From positions 16,578 to 80,577 of the forward strand of contig MNCI01000563.1 of assembly GCA_015680685.1 (NCBI GenBank): a DNA stretch of 64,000 nucleotides. The letters are read 5' to 3'. Under the pieces are notes generated by a model, which had not been told where the DNA came from, did not search any database, and saw nothing but the letters and a program-made list of their open reading frames with translations. Source of the DNA: Gnetum montanum. Taxonomy: Eukaryota; Streptophyta; Gnetopsida; Gnetales; Gnetaceae. This document shows, piece by piece, positions 13,140-24,465 of this stretch (position 1 is its first letter; every line of letters starts with the position of its first letter). A program made the position numbers and the translations under genes.

Positions 13140-14290
13140 AATAATGGGGTTTTGTGGTTAAACTAGTCAAAAAGGCCAAAAATTCCTATCTCTAGTGTGT
13201 GGGCATCATGTCACATGTCCAAAGTGTGGGGCTCCATCTCTCAGCATGTGGCTATTCTAAGATGAATTCCCAATATGTGATACATGAATTCCAAGCATGT
13301 GGGGATTTTTGACCAAGAGTTTGGCTTGTCTAGACTTATATGATAGCATATTGGCTATGTGGGAGATATTTATAGTTTTTTTAACCATTCTAGGCATTGT
13401 ATGATCCATATTAACCAAGTCAATCACTTGTTGATGTTCCACATGCTACTAGCATGTGGGACTTGGTTTCCTAGCGTGTGGGCAATCTAGCATGGATTTA
13501 TAGCATCTAGAACCCAAACCCTTAATGTGTGGACACTTTTGAATGGATTTTTGACATGTAGAAATTTTTTGGATTTTTTCTAGGTCTAGTGGAACCATCC
13601 AGGCAGTGTATGAGGCTATATGGGCAACGTATGGTCTATGGTAAACAAGTTAGTTATTTATTTTTATCCCACATGTTGGCACAATGTGTGGAACTCATGT
13701 GGGTAATGTATGGGATAAGAACCCAATTTTGATAGCATATGACATCTTGTTTTTTGGTTAATTTCTCTTGCCCAATGTATGGAGCTCTTGGTAATTTTTT
13801 CTAGGGTTGTGGGACCCACCTATCAGTTAATTTCACCAATCTAATAGTGTGTGGGGTCCCAGAGGTCAATTGCATATCCAAATGTAATGTATTTGTCAAT
13901 TTTCTCACACATAGCATTTGGGACATTTTTGTAATTTCTTCAATGTCTTGGAGAGGCCACTGGGCAACGTATGAGTAAGTTTGGCTAAGGAAATTGTGTG
14001 TTTTTTCTTCACACATTGCCACAATATGTCGAACTCATGTGGGTAGCATATGAACCAAGATAATATTTTCCTTATGTGCCACATGTTTCCCTACATGCTT
14101 TCACAACATGCAGGACTTGGGTAGGTAGCGTATGGAGTTAAAACCCAATTTTTACTATGTGTAGAGGTTAGTTTCTTAGCATATAGTTCTTGTAGGTAGC
14201 ATGTGGGCATTTGGAAGGGATTTTTTTTCCTTAAAACCCATTGTATGAGCTAATCTTCCCCTTAATTTCTCATTTATAGTGTGTAGAAGC
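13140..14290. repeat. Second repeat domain in element A spacer
   Basis: This region is built of longer, degenerate repeats rich in gtgtggg, agcatgtggg and agcgtatgg words. Recurrent blocks contain 'cacaat..gt.gaactcatgtgggta' followed by 'gtatgg' and 'acccaatttt' (about 13676-13740, 14026-14065 and 14100-14150). No coding function is visible. Confidence 0.6.
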
Positions 14291-15668
14291 TAGATTTGTG
14301 CTCATAAACCCAAACATTCAACATTTTTCAATAATTTTTGCTCTTAATCATCTCCTATGCCTAATGTGTTGCATCAAACTTGAGAATTCCAAGCTTCTTT
14401 ATGTCATAGTCAAGGTAAGATTTTCAGATTTTGACAATCATGATGAAGAAGGTCATATCAATGAGCTAGAATCCAGTATTGGATGAGGTAGGAGAGGTTG
14501 TATGAATCGTTTCTAGGCTTCCAAATCCATCTACAAGAAAATGATCTTCGTTGGTGATTTTCCATTACCAATTTTCCCTCCATTTTCTTTGATTTTTGGC
14601 CAAATTATGGAAATTTTTTCCCACCTCTAGGTTTTCTCTAGTTGAAATTTGGCATATCAACTGCACTAAATCTAAGATTTAGGCTTTTTGACTATGTTCG
14701 GATGAAAATTTGGAATTTTGGACAACTATTGACAAAGATTCAAATTTTCTCCCAAACCCATCTGCAACATTGGTACCATATTTTTGTCTATTGTTTTTAA
14801 ATATCATCATCTTTTCTAGCTTGTGCATGGATATATTTTTGAGTTCTGACTCATAAAACTATTGTTTGGGGTTTTCTAGCTGTATTGAATGTGGAATCAA
14901 ATTGTTTGGATTTTTTTATGAAGATATGGGTTTTTTCTCAATCCAATGCACAACACTCTATCCTATTTTTCAAGATTTTTGCAATTTTTTCATGGAAAAA
15001 TTTGAAAGGTTTATGATTCTTTGATAACATATGGTCAATGTCCAAGGTTCCTAGGGATGGAAAATTGAGTGTAGAAGGGTTTTAGATGAAGTTTGAATTT
15101 CTTAAAAAAAATTTCAGGCTTTTTATTGCAATCAATTTACTACAAACCAAGGTTTTTTAGCCAAAATTTGAGTAAGAATCGTGCTTTCTTGCACTTGTAA
15201 ATGCAGTGTTAATGGTAAATTTAGGTTGTTTTGGCTATGTTCTTTACATCAATGGTCAAAAATAATTTTTAAAAAATTTTCTAAGGTTTTCCCCAACCTT
15301 TGGATCTTCATTGGTCAATTTTGGATTTTGGTTGTAAAGTTTTGGGCTTTTTATGGCAAGTGTTGACAGCATTTGGATGCTTAGGCTTTGATTTTGGTCA
15401 TTATGGAGTTTTTCCAATTTTGTGGCCAATGTATGGTACTTTCTAGACCTAGTAGCATAGTGTATGAGGGGCTTTGGGATTTTCCGAAGAATGAATGGTA
15501 GTGTATAAGCTCCTGGAGCTACGAAACCTTGTGATTTTTGTTATTACTTTTTCCAAATTCCCAATGTTTAGGATTGTTGGGATATTTTACTAGTTGTTTG
15601 CTGAAAAAATGCATTCACCAAGCTCCAATGCTATCAATTTTGGCCATATGTTTCTATAGAAAATTAGT
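14291..15668. other. T-rich stretch before the antisense gene of A
   Basis: The plus strand is rich in TTTT and TTTTGG words. It precedes the antisense gene and could hold its promoter, leader or first exon, but I could not align it with B's 5' region (27430-27912). Plus-strand frames at 14298-14486 and 15181-15366 show no recognisable domain. Confidence 0.4.
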
Positions 15669-18600
15669 ATGATGTCAACTATAAACAAAAATGTCAAACT
15701 TGGTGCTCCAGAGAAAATATCTTGTTTTCATGTTCATCAATTGTCAAATTATCAAACTAAGTTTGTATGTGCCAATTTATATGTAAAAGGACTAAATTTT
15801 GGTTTACATTCGAATGGTAATTGTGTTAGTGAGCTTGGTTATTTTTTGAATTTTTTGTTTAATGTCAATGGTGTCATTCTAGATGCCATTTTTTTTTGTA
15901 CATTTTTGTTTTACTATTCTTGGAGGTCTAATTGTGGTAATTTTTTGGTTGTTTCTATTTGCAGGGCTCTACTAAAACCAATCTTAGCTATTGTGGAGTT
16001 AATGGGCATGTTGTGTTGCACTGGGATGGCTACCCAATATAGCTTAGCATCCAACATGAATATTGACAAACACACCTGAGTGTGGTTTAGACCCAATGCT
16101 AGAGAGTTTCTAATGTATTTTCTCCAACATTATGGTGTGCTAATGTGGTCACACTTGGCTATGGATGTTGCCACTATAATTATAGAAACTCTTGTGGTAG
16201 GGTCCTCTAACCATGTCTTGCAATTTATGGTGGATGATCCCAAAACTCAAAGAGAAATAGAGTTCAAAGAAAGCTTGTATTCTATGGATGTTCGACAATT
16301 ATCACAAATCTAGGAGATGCTAATATACTCATAGTATAACACTAACAACACCTTAATGTTGGGTCACAAAATAAACACTCTATTCCACAACCCTCCTAGG
16401 ATTGTCTACCTACTAGAAGCATAAGCTTGGTTTTGGTTTCACATTTTTTTGTTTCTTTTTTTCTTCTATTTTTATGGTTATTTATTTTAACTTTTTTCAT
16501 ACTTTAATTTTGCAAGTACAAGATGCATAGTGGAGGATTGGTGGCAAATGACCAAACCTTGTTTGTGGTTTGCATGGCTTTGAAGAAGTTTAGGCAAGGA
16601 GAGATCATAAAAGTGTAAGTGCTTAACCAGGTCAATGTAGAGTTTGCTAGGTACCTTATGTAATATTCTTGCATATACCAAAAGTATGTAGCTATGAATC
16701 ATGCACATGAATTTTGAGCTCTCCAAGATTTAGGAGAACATGTACAAGTTCAACCCAAGGTTTCAGCTTTACCTAAGCCTACTGAGGAAAATTTGTTTAA
16801 ACATGGCTAATATTTTTTAGCATTTTTTGATTTTTTTATAGTATTTTAAGTTTTTATGGTTTTACTAATTGTATACAATGTAGAAGGCTAATGGACTAAC
16901 TATGTTATGTTATAGATTCCGTGTGTGAGTCTACAATCATCGTGATTACTTCAGGTCATTGAAGAGAAGATTCTCCTCAAGTGGGATGAAGTACACATAG
17001 CACAAGAATGATTGGTAAACAAGCTCCTACAAACATCTAATAGAGGCTCACTAATGCAATCTTGTTTAACTTATTCATGCTACCTAGTCCATCCATATTG
17101 CAGGCTGAGATGTTGAATGTGATTGACTCTTTTGACGAGGGGATAACCAAGTTTGTCACTCATGTCCATGATTTTTCCATTATTTTAAGTGTTAATGAGT
17201 CAATGTTTAGCGATCTTTTTGGCCTACCTTCTAGCGGTTTGAAGGTGGTTGTTACAACAGCGAAGGATGTAAGCCATAGCGAGGAAATGAAAAATTAGCT
17301 CAAATCCCCTCGTAATGTAGTGTTGTCTTTTTGTAAATGTGATGTCGATGAGGCAAATACTACTTATCCTCTTTTCCACTCTCAAGCCTTTACCATGCTA
17401 CTGTGACAAAAGAGAATTATAGGGGTTTAATAGGCTTGGACTATGAAAAATATTTTGATCGATGGCACTAGATTTAATTAGGTTGGCTTTTTTATCACTA
17501 TTCTAAGGGGTGAAATCCAAAAACTCTGTGATAATCTTGATTTCATATACCATGTGCATTATACGTTCTTTGGTACATATCATAGAAGGTTCACAAAGTT
17601 CTTGGTGATTAAGAGAGATGGAAAGTGGGTAGCATGGGATTTATTTTAACTTTTCAAGCCTTGGGCTAAACACATTACCCATGTGATGTGCATCCAAGAC
17701 CCACCCATGGAGGATGTTAGAGGGTCGTTGTTTGCTACCACTAAAAATGTTAGTGGTGTATGTGGTTTTTTTTCCTAGCACAAGGATTGAGCCTTGTGCT
17801 ACACATGGCAATTTAAAAAGGACAAAGAGGATTCTCACAGAAGTAGATGACACTACCAGAGAAAAGATGAAGAGGCCACAAGTTGAAGAAAACATTCTAG
17901 TTGCTAGACAACCAGCACCTAAGAAGCTAGCCATCAAGCTTAACAAGGCCAACCAATCTATTGGAGGTATGTATATGTTTTTTATATTGTTATTTTTTCA
18001 GTTTTTATATTATTTTGTTTGGTTATATTTTTCATTATATTTTTGTTGCTAAAACATGTTTACTAATATGTTTTATTTTTACTAACTTTGGCTTATTGTA
18101 GGAAGGAAATAGGATTTGGCTGCCCAAGCTACTGAAAAGGAGGAACAAACACATAAGGAAGAAGAGAAGAGGACATCCAAGGAAGCATTAGATGTCTTGG
18201 ATTCCATCTTGGATGATATGGCTTCAGAAGGCAACCCTCCAATGAACTTGTCTCATGATCTTCCTAGTAACTTTTGGTGTCGTTTATACTTTTGTTTCAA
18301 ATTTTATACATTCTTGTTCTAAACTATATTGATTGTTATAGTCATTGCAATGCATAAGCCTCATCCAAAAACATCCACATCCACATTCCACACTAAACCT
18401 TAGACAAAGACTCTAGACAAGATGGAATTCATGAAAGGAATCATGGATGATATGGTTGACAGATTGCAACAATTGGCTCCTAATGTTGGTAAGAAAAAAT
18501 AAAATATTTTTGTCTTGCATTTTTGGTTTTTCTATATTTTCATTTTCATGTTTTATGGATTCATAGTTTTTATGTTTTTAAATATTTTCAATGTTTTTAA

Positions 18601-19601
18601 TGTTTTTATGTTTTGGATGTGTTTTTATGTGATAGTTTCTAAAGTAAAATGGCATCCCATGTGAGATTTTTAGTTCTTATGGAGATTGTACAAAGGAGCT
18701 ACAAATTATGTTGCATCTAATGTAAAAACATTTTGGAACTTCCAATGTTCAAACGAGTTCTTATGGAAATGCATTGTGGCATTGGAGAAGTAAAACAAGG
18801 AGTTGGAAAACAAAGTAAGAAACCTCAAAGACCATAAGACATTCATAGAAGCCCATGTGATCAATAGGGATTCCTTTTGCACAAAGGAGATCAAGTGCTC
18901 TCATTATTGGAATGCTATCCAAAGGAAAGTTGCTCTAGCTAGGAACAACATGGAGGACATGCAGATGGAGCTATTAGTCTACAAAACTACGGATTGGCAA
19001 GATTACCATGCATGGATGTTAGAATGGGAAAAGAAGCAAAGGGCTCACAAGCAACCATACAAGGCAAAAAAATAAGAACTATATAAAGTTATGGCACAAG
19101 GAGGCTATGAAGCAATAGAAATATGTGTTCATGTAGGAAATAGGTGTAGAGAACACCTTTAGCAAGTTCAAGGAATTAGTGGTGGTTGTTGATTCTCCTA
19201 CTACTTAGATCACTATAGCATTTGGGAAAACTTCTATGGCTACCTTTTCCCATGCTCCTTCTAAGTTGTCAAATATAGAGAAGGGAGAAATCTTGGTAGC
19301 AGTAGATCTAGGAGATATCGATTGGCCAACATGAGTGAAGAATATATTCTTCATAGGTTGAAGACCAGCCTTCGAAAATTCACACCTAAGAACATCACTC
19401 TTGAATATCTTGAGGTTTGCAAGATTTTTTTTTTAAGTTTTTTGTTATATTTTTTTGTTTGATATTTTACTTGCTTTTTTTCTATTATGATTGTTTTATG
19501 GTTGTATGATTATGTTTATGATGACTATGAATGTTCTTTATTTCTTATAGGCCCCAAGTGATGATGTTGATGATAATCCTCCTCCTTCCCCTATGGCTTG
19601 A
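15669..19601 (+). pseudogene. Antisense multi-exon gene of element A (unknown family)
   Basis: A spliced gene on the plus strand, opposite to the element, homologous to 27913-31975 in B. Likely exons: 15965-16411, 16517-16800, 16916 to about 17720, an exon ending 17966, 18102-18266, 18342-18488, 18636-19414 and 19551-19601. Several boundaries keep GT...AG (donors at 17967, 18267, 18489; acceptors ending 15964, 16915, 18101, 18341, 18635, 19550). Matching words include 'MWSHL..DV' against 'VWSHL..DV', 'LFGLPS' against 'LFGVPS', 'YPLF..QAF' in both, 'MDDMVDRL' against 'VSDMIECL', and 'MEKGK' against 'IEKGE'. Identity is only around a third to a half by eye. Stops and frameshifts make it a pseudogene. 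The segment at 18790-19075 looks like a charged coiled coil. The function is unknown to me. Confidence 0.7.
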
Positions 19602-20189
19602 TTTAGCTACTAATAAACATGTCATATTTTGTTGTTTTTTTTATATTCTTGTAGCTATTTTTATTTGGCTATCATAGCCTTAGAGACTATGTATTATTCT
19701 TATTTTGTTATCTATTGCATAATGCAACTATGGCTACTATATATATATATATATTGTTGTTTTGTTATCTATCACACAATGTGACTATGGCCACTGTATT
19801 CGTTTTAGTTGTGTTAGATGTTACTTTTTGGTTTTAGTTTAAAACTAGTTTTAGCTACTATTTTTAATTTTTAGTTTTTATATTTTAAAATTTTTTTAAG
19901 TTTTTAATGTTTTATGTTTTCTATTTTTTTTTTGTTTTTTTTATGTAGACATAAAAAATAAACATAAGTTGTACATTGATGTAAAAATGTAAGATAAGGC
20001 AATGTAGAAAATTGATAAACATGATGTAACAAAGTAATAATTGTTAAGAAAAATGTAAGCATGTAAATAAAAACTATAAACAAGGCTACTAATTAAATAG
20101 CCACACCATATGTACAAGGAAGAAAATGAGCAACATATTTAATCATGTAACTACTTTCTAATCTTTGAAAGATTAGGGAATTTATAAGG
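19602..20189. other. T-rich spacer after the antisense gene of A
   Basis: This noncoding-looking stretch has poly-T runs and a short (AT)n tract near 19739-19755. It corresponds to B's 31976-32537, between the antisense gene's end and the protease. I see no gene. Confidence 0.5.
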
Positions 20190-21057
20190 TTTTTGTTACA
20201 TGATCTTGTACTCCATGTTCCCTTCGTTTATGATACTAAATGGGAGCTCTTCCAAAAATTCATTCATAACCCCAATGTTGTTGGCATTGGCTTTGTTGGT
20301 TAGGTTGTGGTCCTTGGCTTTGTTTCAGGTTATAGAAGTTTCTTCTTGAAACTCCAGCTCAAATCCTTACTCAAACTCAACATTGTTGATAGATAAAGGA
20401 ATTGTGCTATCTCCATGAATAATAATTTCACCTTCCTTGTAAGGTAAATGAATCTCCTAGTGGATTGGGGGAAAAAAATACTCACAACTTGGCCAACCAT
20501 GATCTTCCTAGAATTAAGTTGAAGCTTGGTATTTCTTTAATAACTAGGAAATCAAAAAATGTGTGGAATTGTTCCCTAGCCATGAAGTCTAACAAAATTG
20601 ATCCTCTCACCACTATAAATAACCCATTAAATGATTAAGTGAAAAGGTAGAGGTATTCTTGATGTGCTCAACTAAGCCTACACGTTTTACCATGGGAAAG
20701 GGGATTACATTTGTGGCTACTTCATCATCAATGTGTACTCAGTGTAGTTTGTGCTAGCCAACTCTAATAGTTATGAAGAGAGGGGCTATTAACACTTCAC
20801 CACTCTAAGGGTTGGTTTTCACCTCACTATCATAGAATATCAAGGGGGTTGGCATCATTTCTACCTTGGATGAGCATGGTACTATCATTGCCTAGATAGA
20901 CTCTTCATTGGCTAGGATTTCCTCACTTACGGGAATGGAAGTAAACATCTTAAGTAAGGCTTCCTAGTGAGTAGGATAGCTCATAACTAAGTCATACAAG
21001 CTTAAAGAAGTATTCTTCTATTTTGATGAAATATTGGCTTTTGGTTCTTTGGCCACC
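20190..21057 (-). pseudogene. Element A protease relic
   Basis: On the minus strand this aligns with B's protease region (32538-33380). Shared stretches include the counterparts of B's 'DFNLILGRYWLAQL' segment (rc of about 20480-20530) and the active-site neighbourhood (rc of about 20700-20740). It is disrupted by stops. B inserted at its upper end (target duplication 21058-21062); A's gag resumes at 38207. Compared with B, A lacks the stretch equivalent to about 33400-34490, so roughly 1.1 kb was lost at or near the insertion site or was never present. Confidence 0.75.
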
Positions 21058-21062
21058 ATGGC

Positions 21063-22601
21063 TGTAACGACGGAAAACGTCAGTCGCTGGAAACTACCAA
21101 ACGAAAATCCGTGTACACAGTCTTAACCACAGATCCGTGCGAGGACCGTGCTAGAGAAAACGAATCCGCCGTGCCTTGAACACTCTTGTCGATTAGACAA
21201 GGACTTACTCAATCAGTAAATCAACAAATATTGCGATAATATATGTATTATATAGATATTCCATGCAACAATTTGATTCGATGAATCATAAAAGGAGTAG
21301 AAAACGATGTAAATGAATTGAAATAACGACAATGTCAATGTGACAAGGAAGATCAGATTTAAGAAGGATGTGCAATTCCAAGATCTATGTTTTGACTTGA
21401 AAGCTGAGAATATTGTATATAAAGTTCCAATGGCAAACTCCGCTTATCTTGTGCGAAGCATACACAAAATAACAAGAAAAATGTTCAATAGGAGCACAGA
21501 ACGAAGCTCGGTCTACCTCGTAAGCCAAAGATGGGATGCAAGGAAGGTCAAGCCTGGATGTCTATCGATCAAATTTTTCTGATCAACAGATCTTGACAAC
21601 CGCACCAGATGATCTCTCGATCTCTGATCTGCTCCCTTTTTGCCTTCGGTAGTCTCTACTCAAAACTGCCAATGATCACCAATGGAGAGAACTGTATTTT
21701 CACCAAAGGACTGATCGCTCCTGCTGCCAATGCTCAAGCAAATATCTTCTGTTTCTGCTCAAAAGGTGATAGTTGCCAAAAAATCCCAAGATGATCCTCT
21801 CTTTAGATCTTCACCAACTAGAGTATTTATAGGTTTGATAGTACATGGAGAAGGCACGGTCCTGATGACATGTATTTCAACCTTCAAAATACCATTGACT
21901 TGGCAAAATTTATGTTGAAACTGCTCATGTCACATCACGTCTTTTGGAAAAGGGGGCAAAGTACGCTGTCAACCACTTCTGCTGAAGCCACTTCACGTAT
22001 TGTGCATGTGGATAGCAGGTGCGTATATGGTACTGCTTTAGCCAGCTTTAGGCTGTATTACACTCGTTTGTGCTGTGTCACGTGGTAGAGCGTAATAGAG
22101 CATGGAAATAGTTGATTCAAGCTGTTTTACGCTCCTTTACGCCGCAAAGCATAATAGAGCATAAAAAATGGTCAACTTTACAATAAATTACGCTTGCCTA
22201 CGCTGTGTAGCGTAATGAGCGTAAAGCGACCAATCTGCAAAAAAGAAGAAATCAATCTGCTGCGCTTCCTTGGACTCTGACTTTGCTTTCCTTGAAGCTT
22301 GTTACGCTGCTCTGCGTAACGGAGCGTAAACTTAGCTCTGAACAAAAGACTTAGTAGAATTGCAATAAGTCTTAAACCTTAAACTTTGTCAAAATTATCG
22401 AAGTAAGTTACTTTTTGATATTGGGCTATGTTAAACAGAGTTACACTGAGCAACACTACACTATGTTGCGTAATGTAGCATAAAGAGAGAGATTCTATTT
22501 GCCTCTTTGCCTTATTTTGTTTTCTAGATTTCTGTCATGAACTTTTTTCCCATATAGTGAATCTTTGCCTTAGGCCGATTTGCAATTTCTATGGTGTTTT
22601 A
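21063..22601 (-). repeat. 3' LTR of element B
   Basis: This 1,539-bp LTR is nearly colinear with 36596-38201. It lacks two short stretches of the 5' LTR (around 37530-37555 and 38041-38095). A TATA box is visible on the minus strand (TATAAATA, 21824-21831). The segment 22045-22495 carries the TTACGC/GCGTAA hairpin cluster described under findings. The minus-strand purine tract AAAGAGGGACCAT (22602-22614) abuts it. Confidence 0.93.
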
Positions 22602-24465
22602 ATGGTCCCTCTTTGTTGATGTTTAGAGGGCTTGCCCGAAAGATGTTGACAAAGAATACGAAACACCGGATGAGTAAAAGTACCAACAACATTCATCAAT
22701 GGTTACTCAGGTGTTGCCTTGTCATTGGAGAAGTGCAGAAATGAGGGAAACAAAAGATAAAAGGGTATGGGAAGGAATTCTTATAGAAGTAAGAGGAAAA
22801 AGGTTCGGGGAAGACTCAAATGAGGTTCGGGGAAGACGCAAATGAGTGAGTATAGTTTTTTCACGTATAAGCACTTAGGATTTCTCCTGCGATTGTGTTT
22901 GCATGGAGTTATGTCATCATTTTGTAGATGAAGGGGCTTGCATAGATGAATTGTGTTGTGTCTGTGTAGCCTGGATGAGTTGTGTTTCATCCATTTTGCC
23001 GACCCACTTTTTTTTTTACGTCCATTAGGTGAGTTGCATTACGTCGATTTATGGACTTGATTGTAATGCCAATGCAGAAAGCGTATATTGCGTATTCACA
23101 TTTTGCGTAAGGGAAACAGATGGTGGAAATGCAGGGAAGTAATAGCTAGAGGTAGGATTATGAGGAAAACAGGGATGCACTCCTAAGTGGACAGGCTAAC
23201 CTAAGCGGCCATCTCAAAATGCTGTCTGTATTTCACCGCTCAAATGAATGCACCTTTGAACAACATCCTAGTAGTAAGTGACCTGTAACCAAAGAAGAAA
23301 ATAGAGGACACCATTGCTCGGTCAAATCACTAGAGAGGTTGTTGAAACAAGTACTGTTTGGGGCAAGACAGAGTGAGTGGGTCATGAAGGAGGAACTGTA
23401 GCACAAGACTAGAGTCTTCAACATTGATGCTCGGCCCAGCATATCACTGCCAAAGAATATCAAGCTCATCGCACCCGACTGGTTATGCAAAGAACCAGCT
23501 AGGTGAATCTATGAAGCTAGAGCCTGATAGTGATGATGAGTGGAGATCCCCAAGGTTGTGGTTGATGAAAACTCCTTTGGAGCTCCAAGTGGCGAAACTA
23601 ACCTCTCAAAGGTGCCACTGCTGGAATGAGTGTAGTGACAGCATCTCCGAGGGGTTAGTAGTATGCCTTTCAGTACATCCGAGGAATCAGTAGAATGCCT
23701 GTGAGGTAGTGATGCTGGGGTTGTCCCAACGTCCCACCCCATTTGTTTTGTAGCTGCACAGAGATGATTACACTCGCTTGGTTTGCATGTTGGCGGCCTG
23801 TAAGTCCTAGTTTTAAGTCCTGGTAGACTGTCATTGCTGGTTTTAAGTCTCAGCAGACCATGGTCCCAGTTTAAAGTCTGGGCGGAGTGAAAAAGTGCTA
23901 GTTTTACGTCATAGCAGATGGTGGTAGAACTAATTTATGGTCTCAGCAGACCGTGCTATGGATGTCAGTTTCATGTCATGACCCAGGGATAGATCTGTGC
24001 TGGTTTCTCGTCTCAGCAGACGGATACTTACCTATGCCATTTTTATGTCCTGGTGGGCAGCCGGTGCCAGTTTAGCGTCGTGGTAGACGCGTGCAAGAAA
24101 TACTAGTTTTACGTCTTGGCGGACCTGTACAACACTGCCATTTTTACGTCATAGCAGACGATTGCAACTTGCTAGTTTTACGTCGTGGCGGACGATTGTT
24201 ACCAGTTTAGCATCGTGGCAGAAGCGTGCAAGAAGTGCCAGTTTTACGTCATAGCGGACGATCAGTGCTAGTTTAGTGTCATGGAGGATGTATGAGGAGA
24301 GTGCTAGTTTAGCATCGTAGTGGACGATTGTTGCTAGTTTAGCGTCGTAGCGGATGGTTGTTGCCAGTTTAGCATCGTAGCAGACGATTGTTGCCAATTT
24401 AGCGTCGTAGTGGATGATTGTTGCCATGCCTGATGTTAACACTGGATATGTAGCTAAATGTAGTA
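22602..24465 (-). other. Element B 3' UTR
   Basis: This lies between the end of pol and the 3' LTR. It opens beside the LTR with the polypurine tract and ends in the tandem array at 23795-24430. Frames inside it (for example 23233-23490 and 23424-23693) are short, overlapping on opposite strands and without recognisable domains, so I treat them as chance. Variable, repeat-rich 3' UTRs are known for Tat/Ogre elements. Confidence 0.7.
23795..24430. repeat. Tandem array of GTC-N6-GAC units in B's 3' UTR
   Basis: About eighteen degenerate copies of a core such as 'ccagttttacgtc' then 'atagcagacgat' occur, with spacing near 33 bp at the upper end and up to about 50-60 bp elsewhere. Most copies keep an inverted GTC...GAC pair six bases apart. 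The 97-codon minus-strand frame (24149-24442), repeating 'YDAKLA', is a by-product of the 33-bp period. Confidence 0.85.

Noticed and set aside
23233-23742. Overlapping short frames in the 3' UTR of B
   Set aside because: They are on both strands, have no recognisable domain, and the equivalent region of A has nothing similar.
24149-24442. 97-codon repetitive minus-strand frame with YDAKLA repeats
   Set aside because: It is the translation of a 33-bp DNA tandem array in the 3' UTR of B; unit length and spacing vary and break the frame elsewhere in the array.
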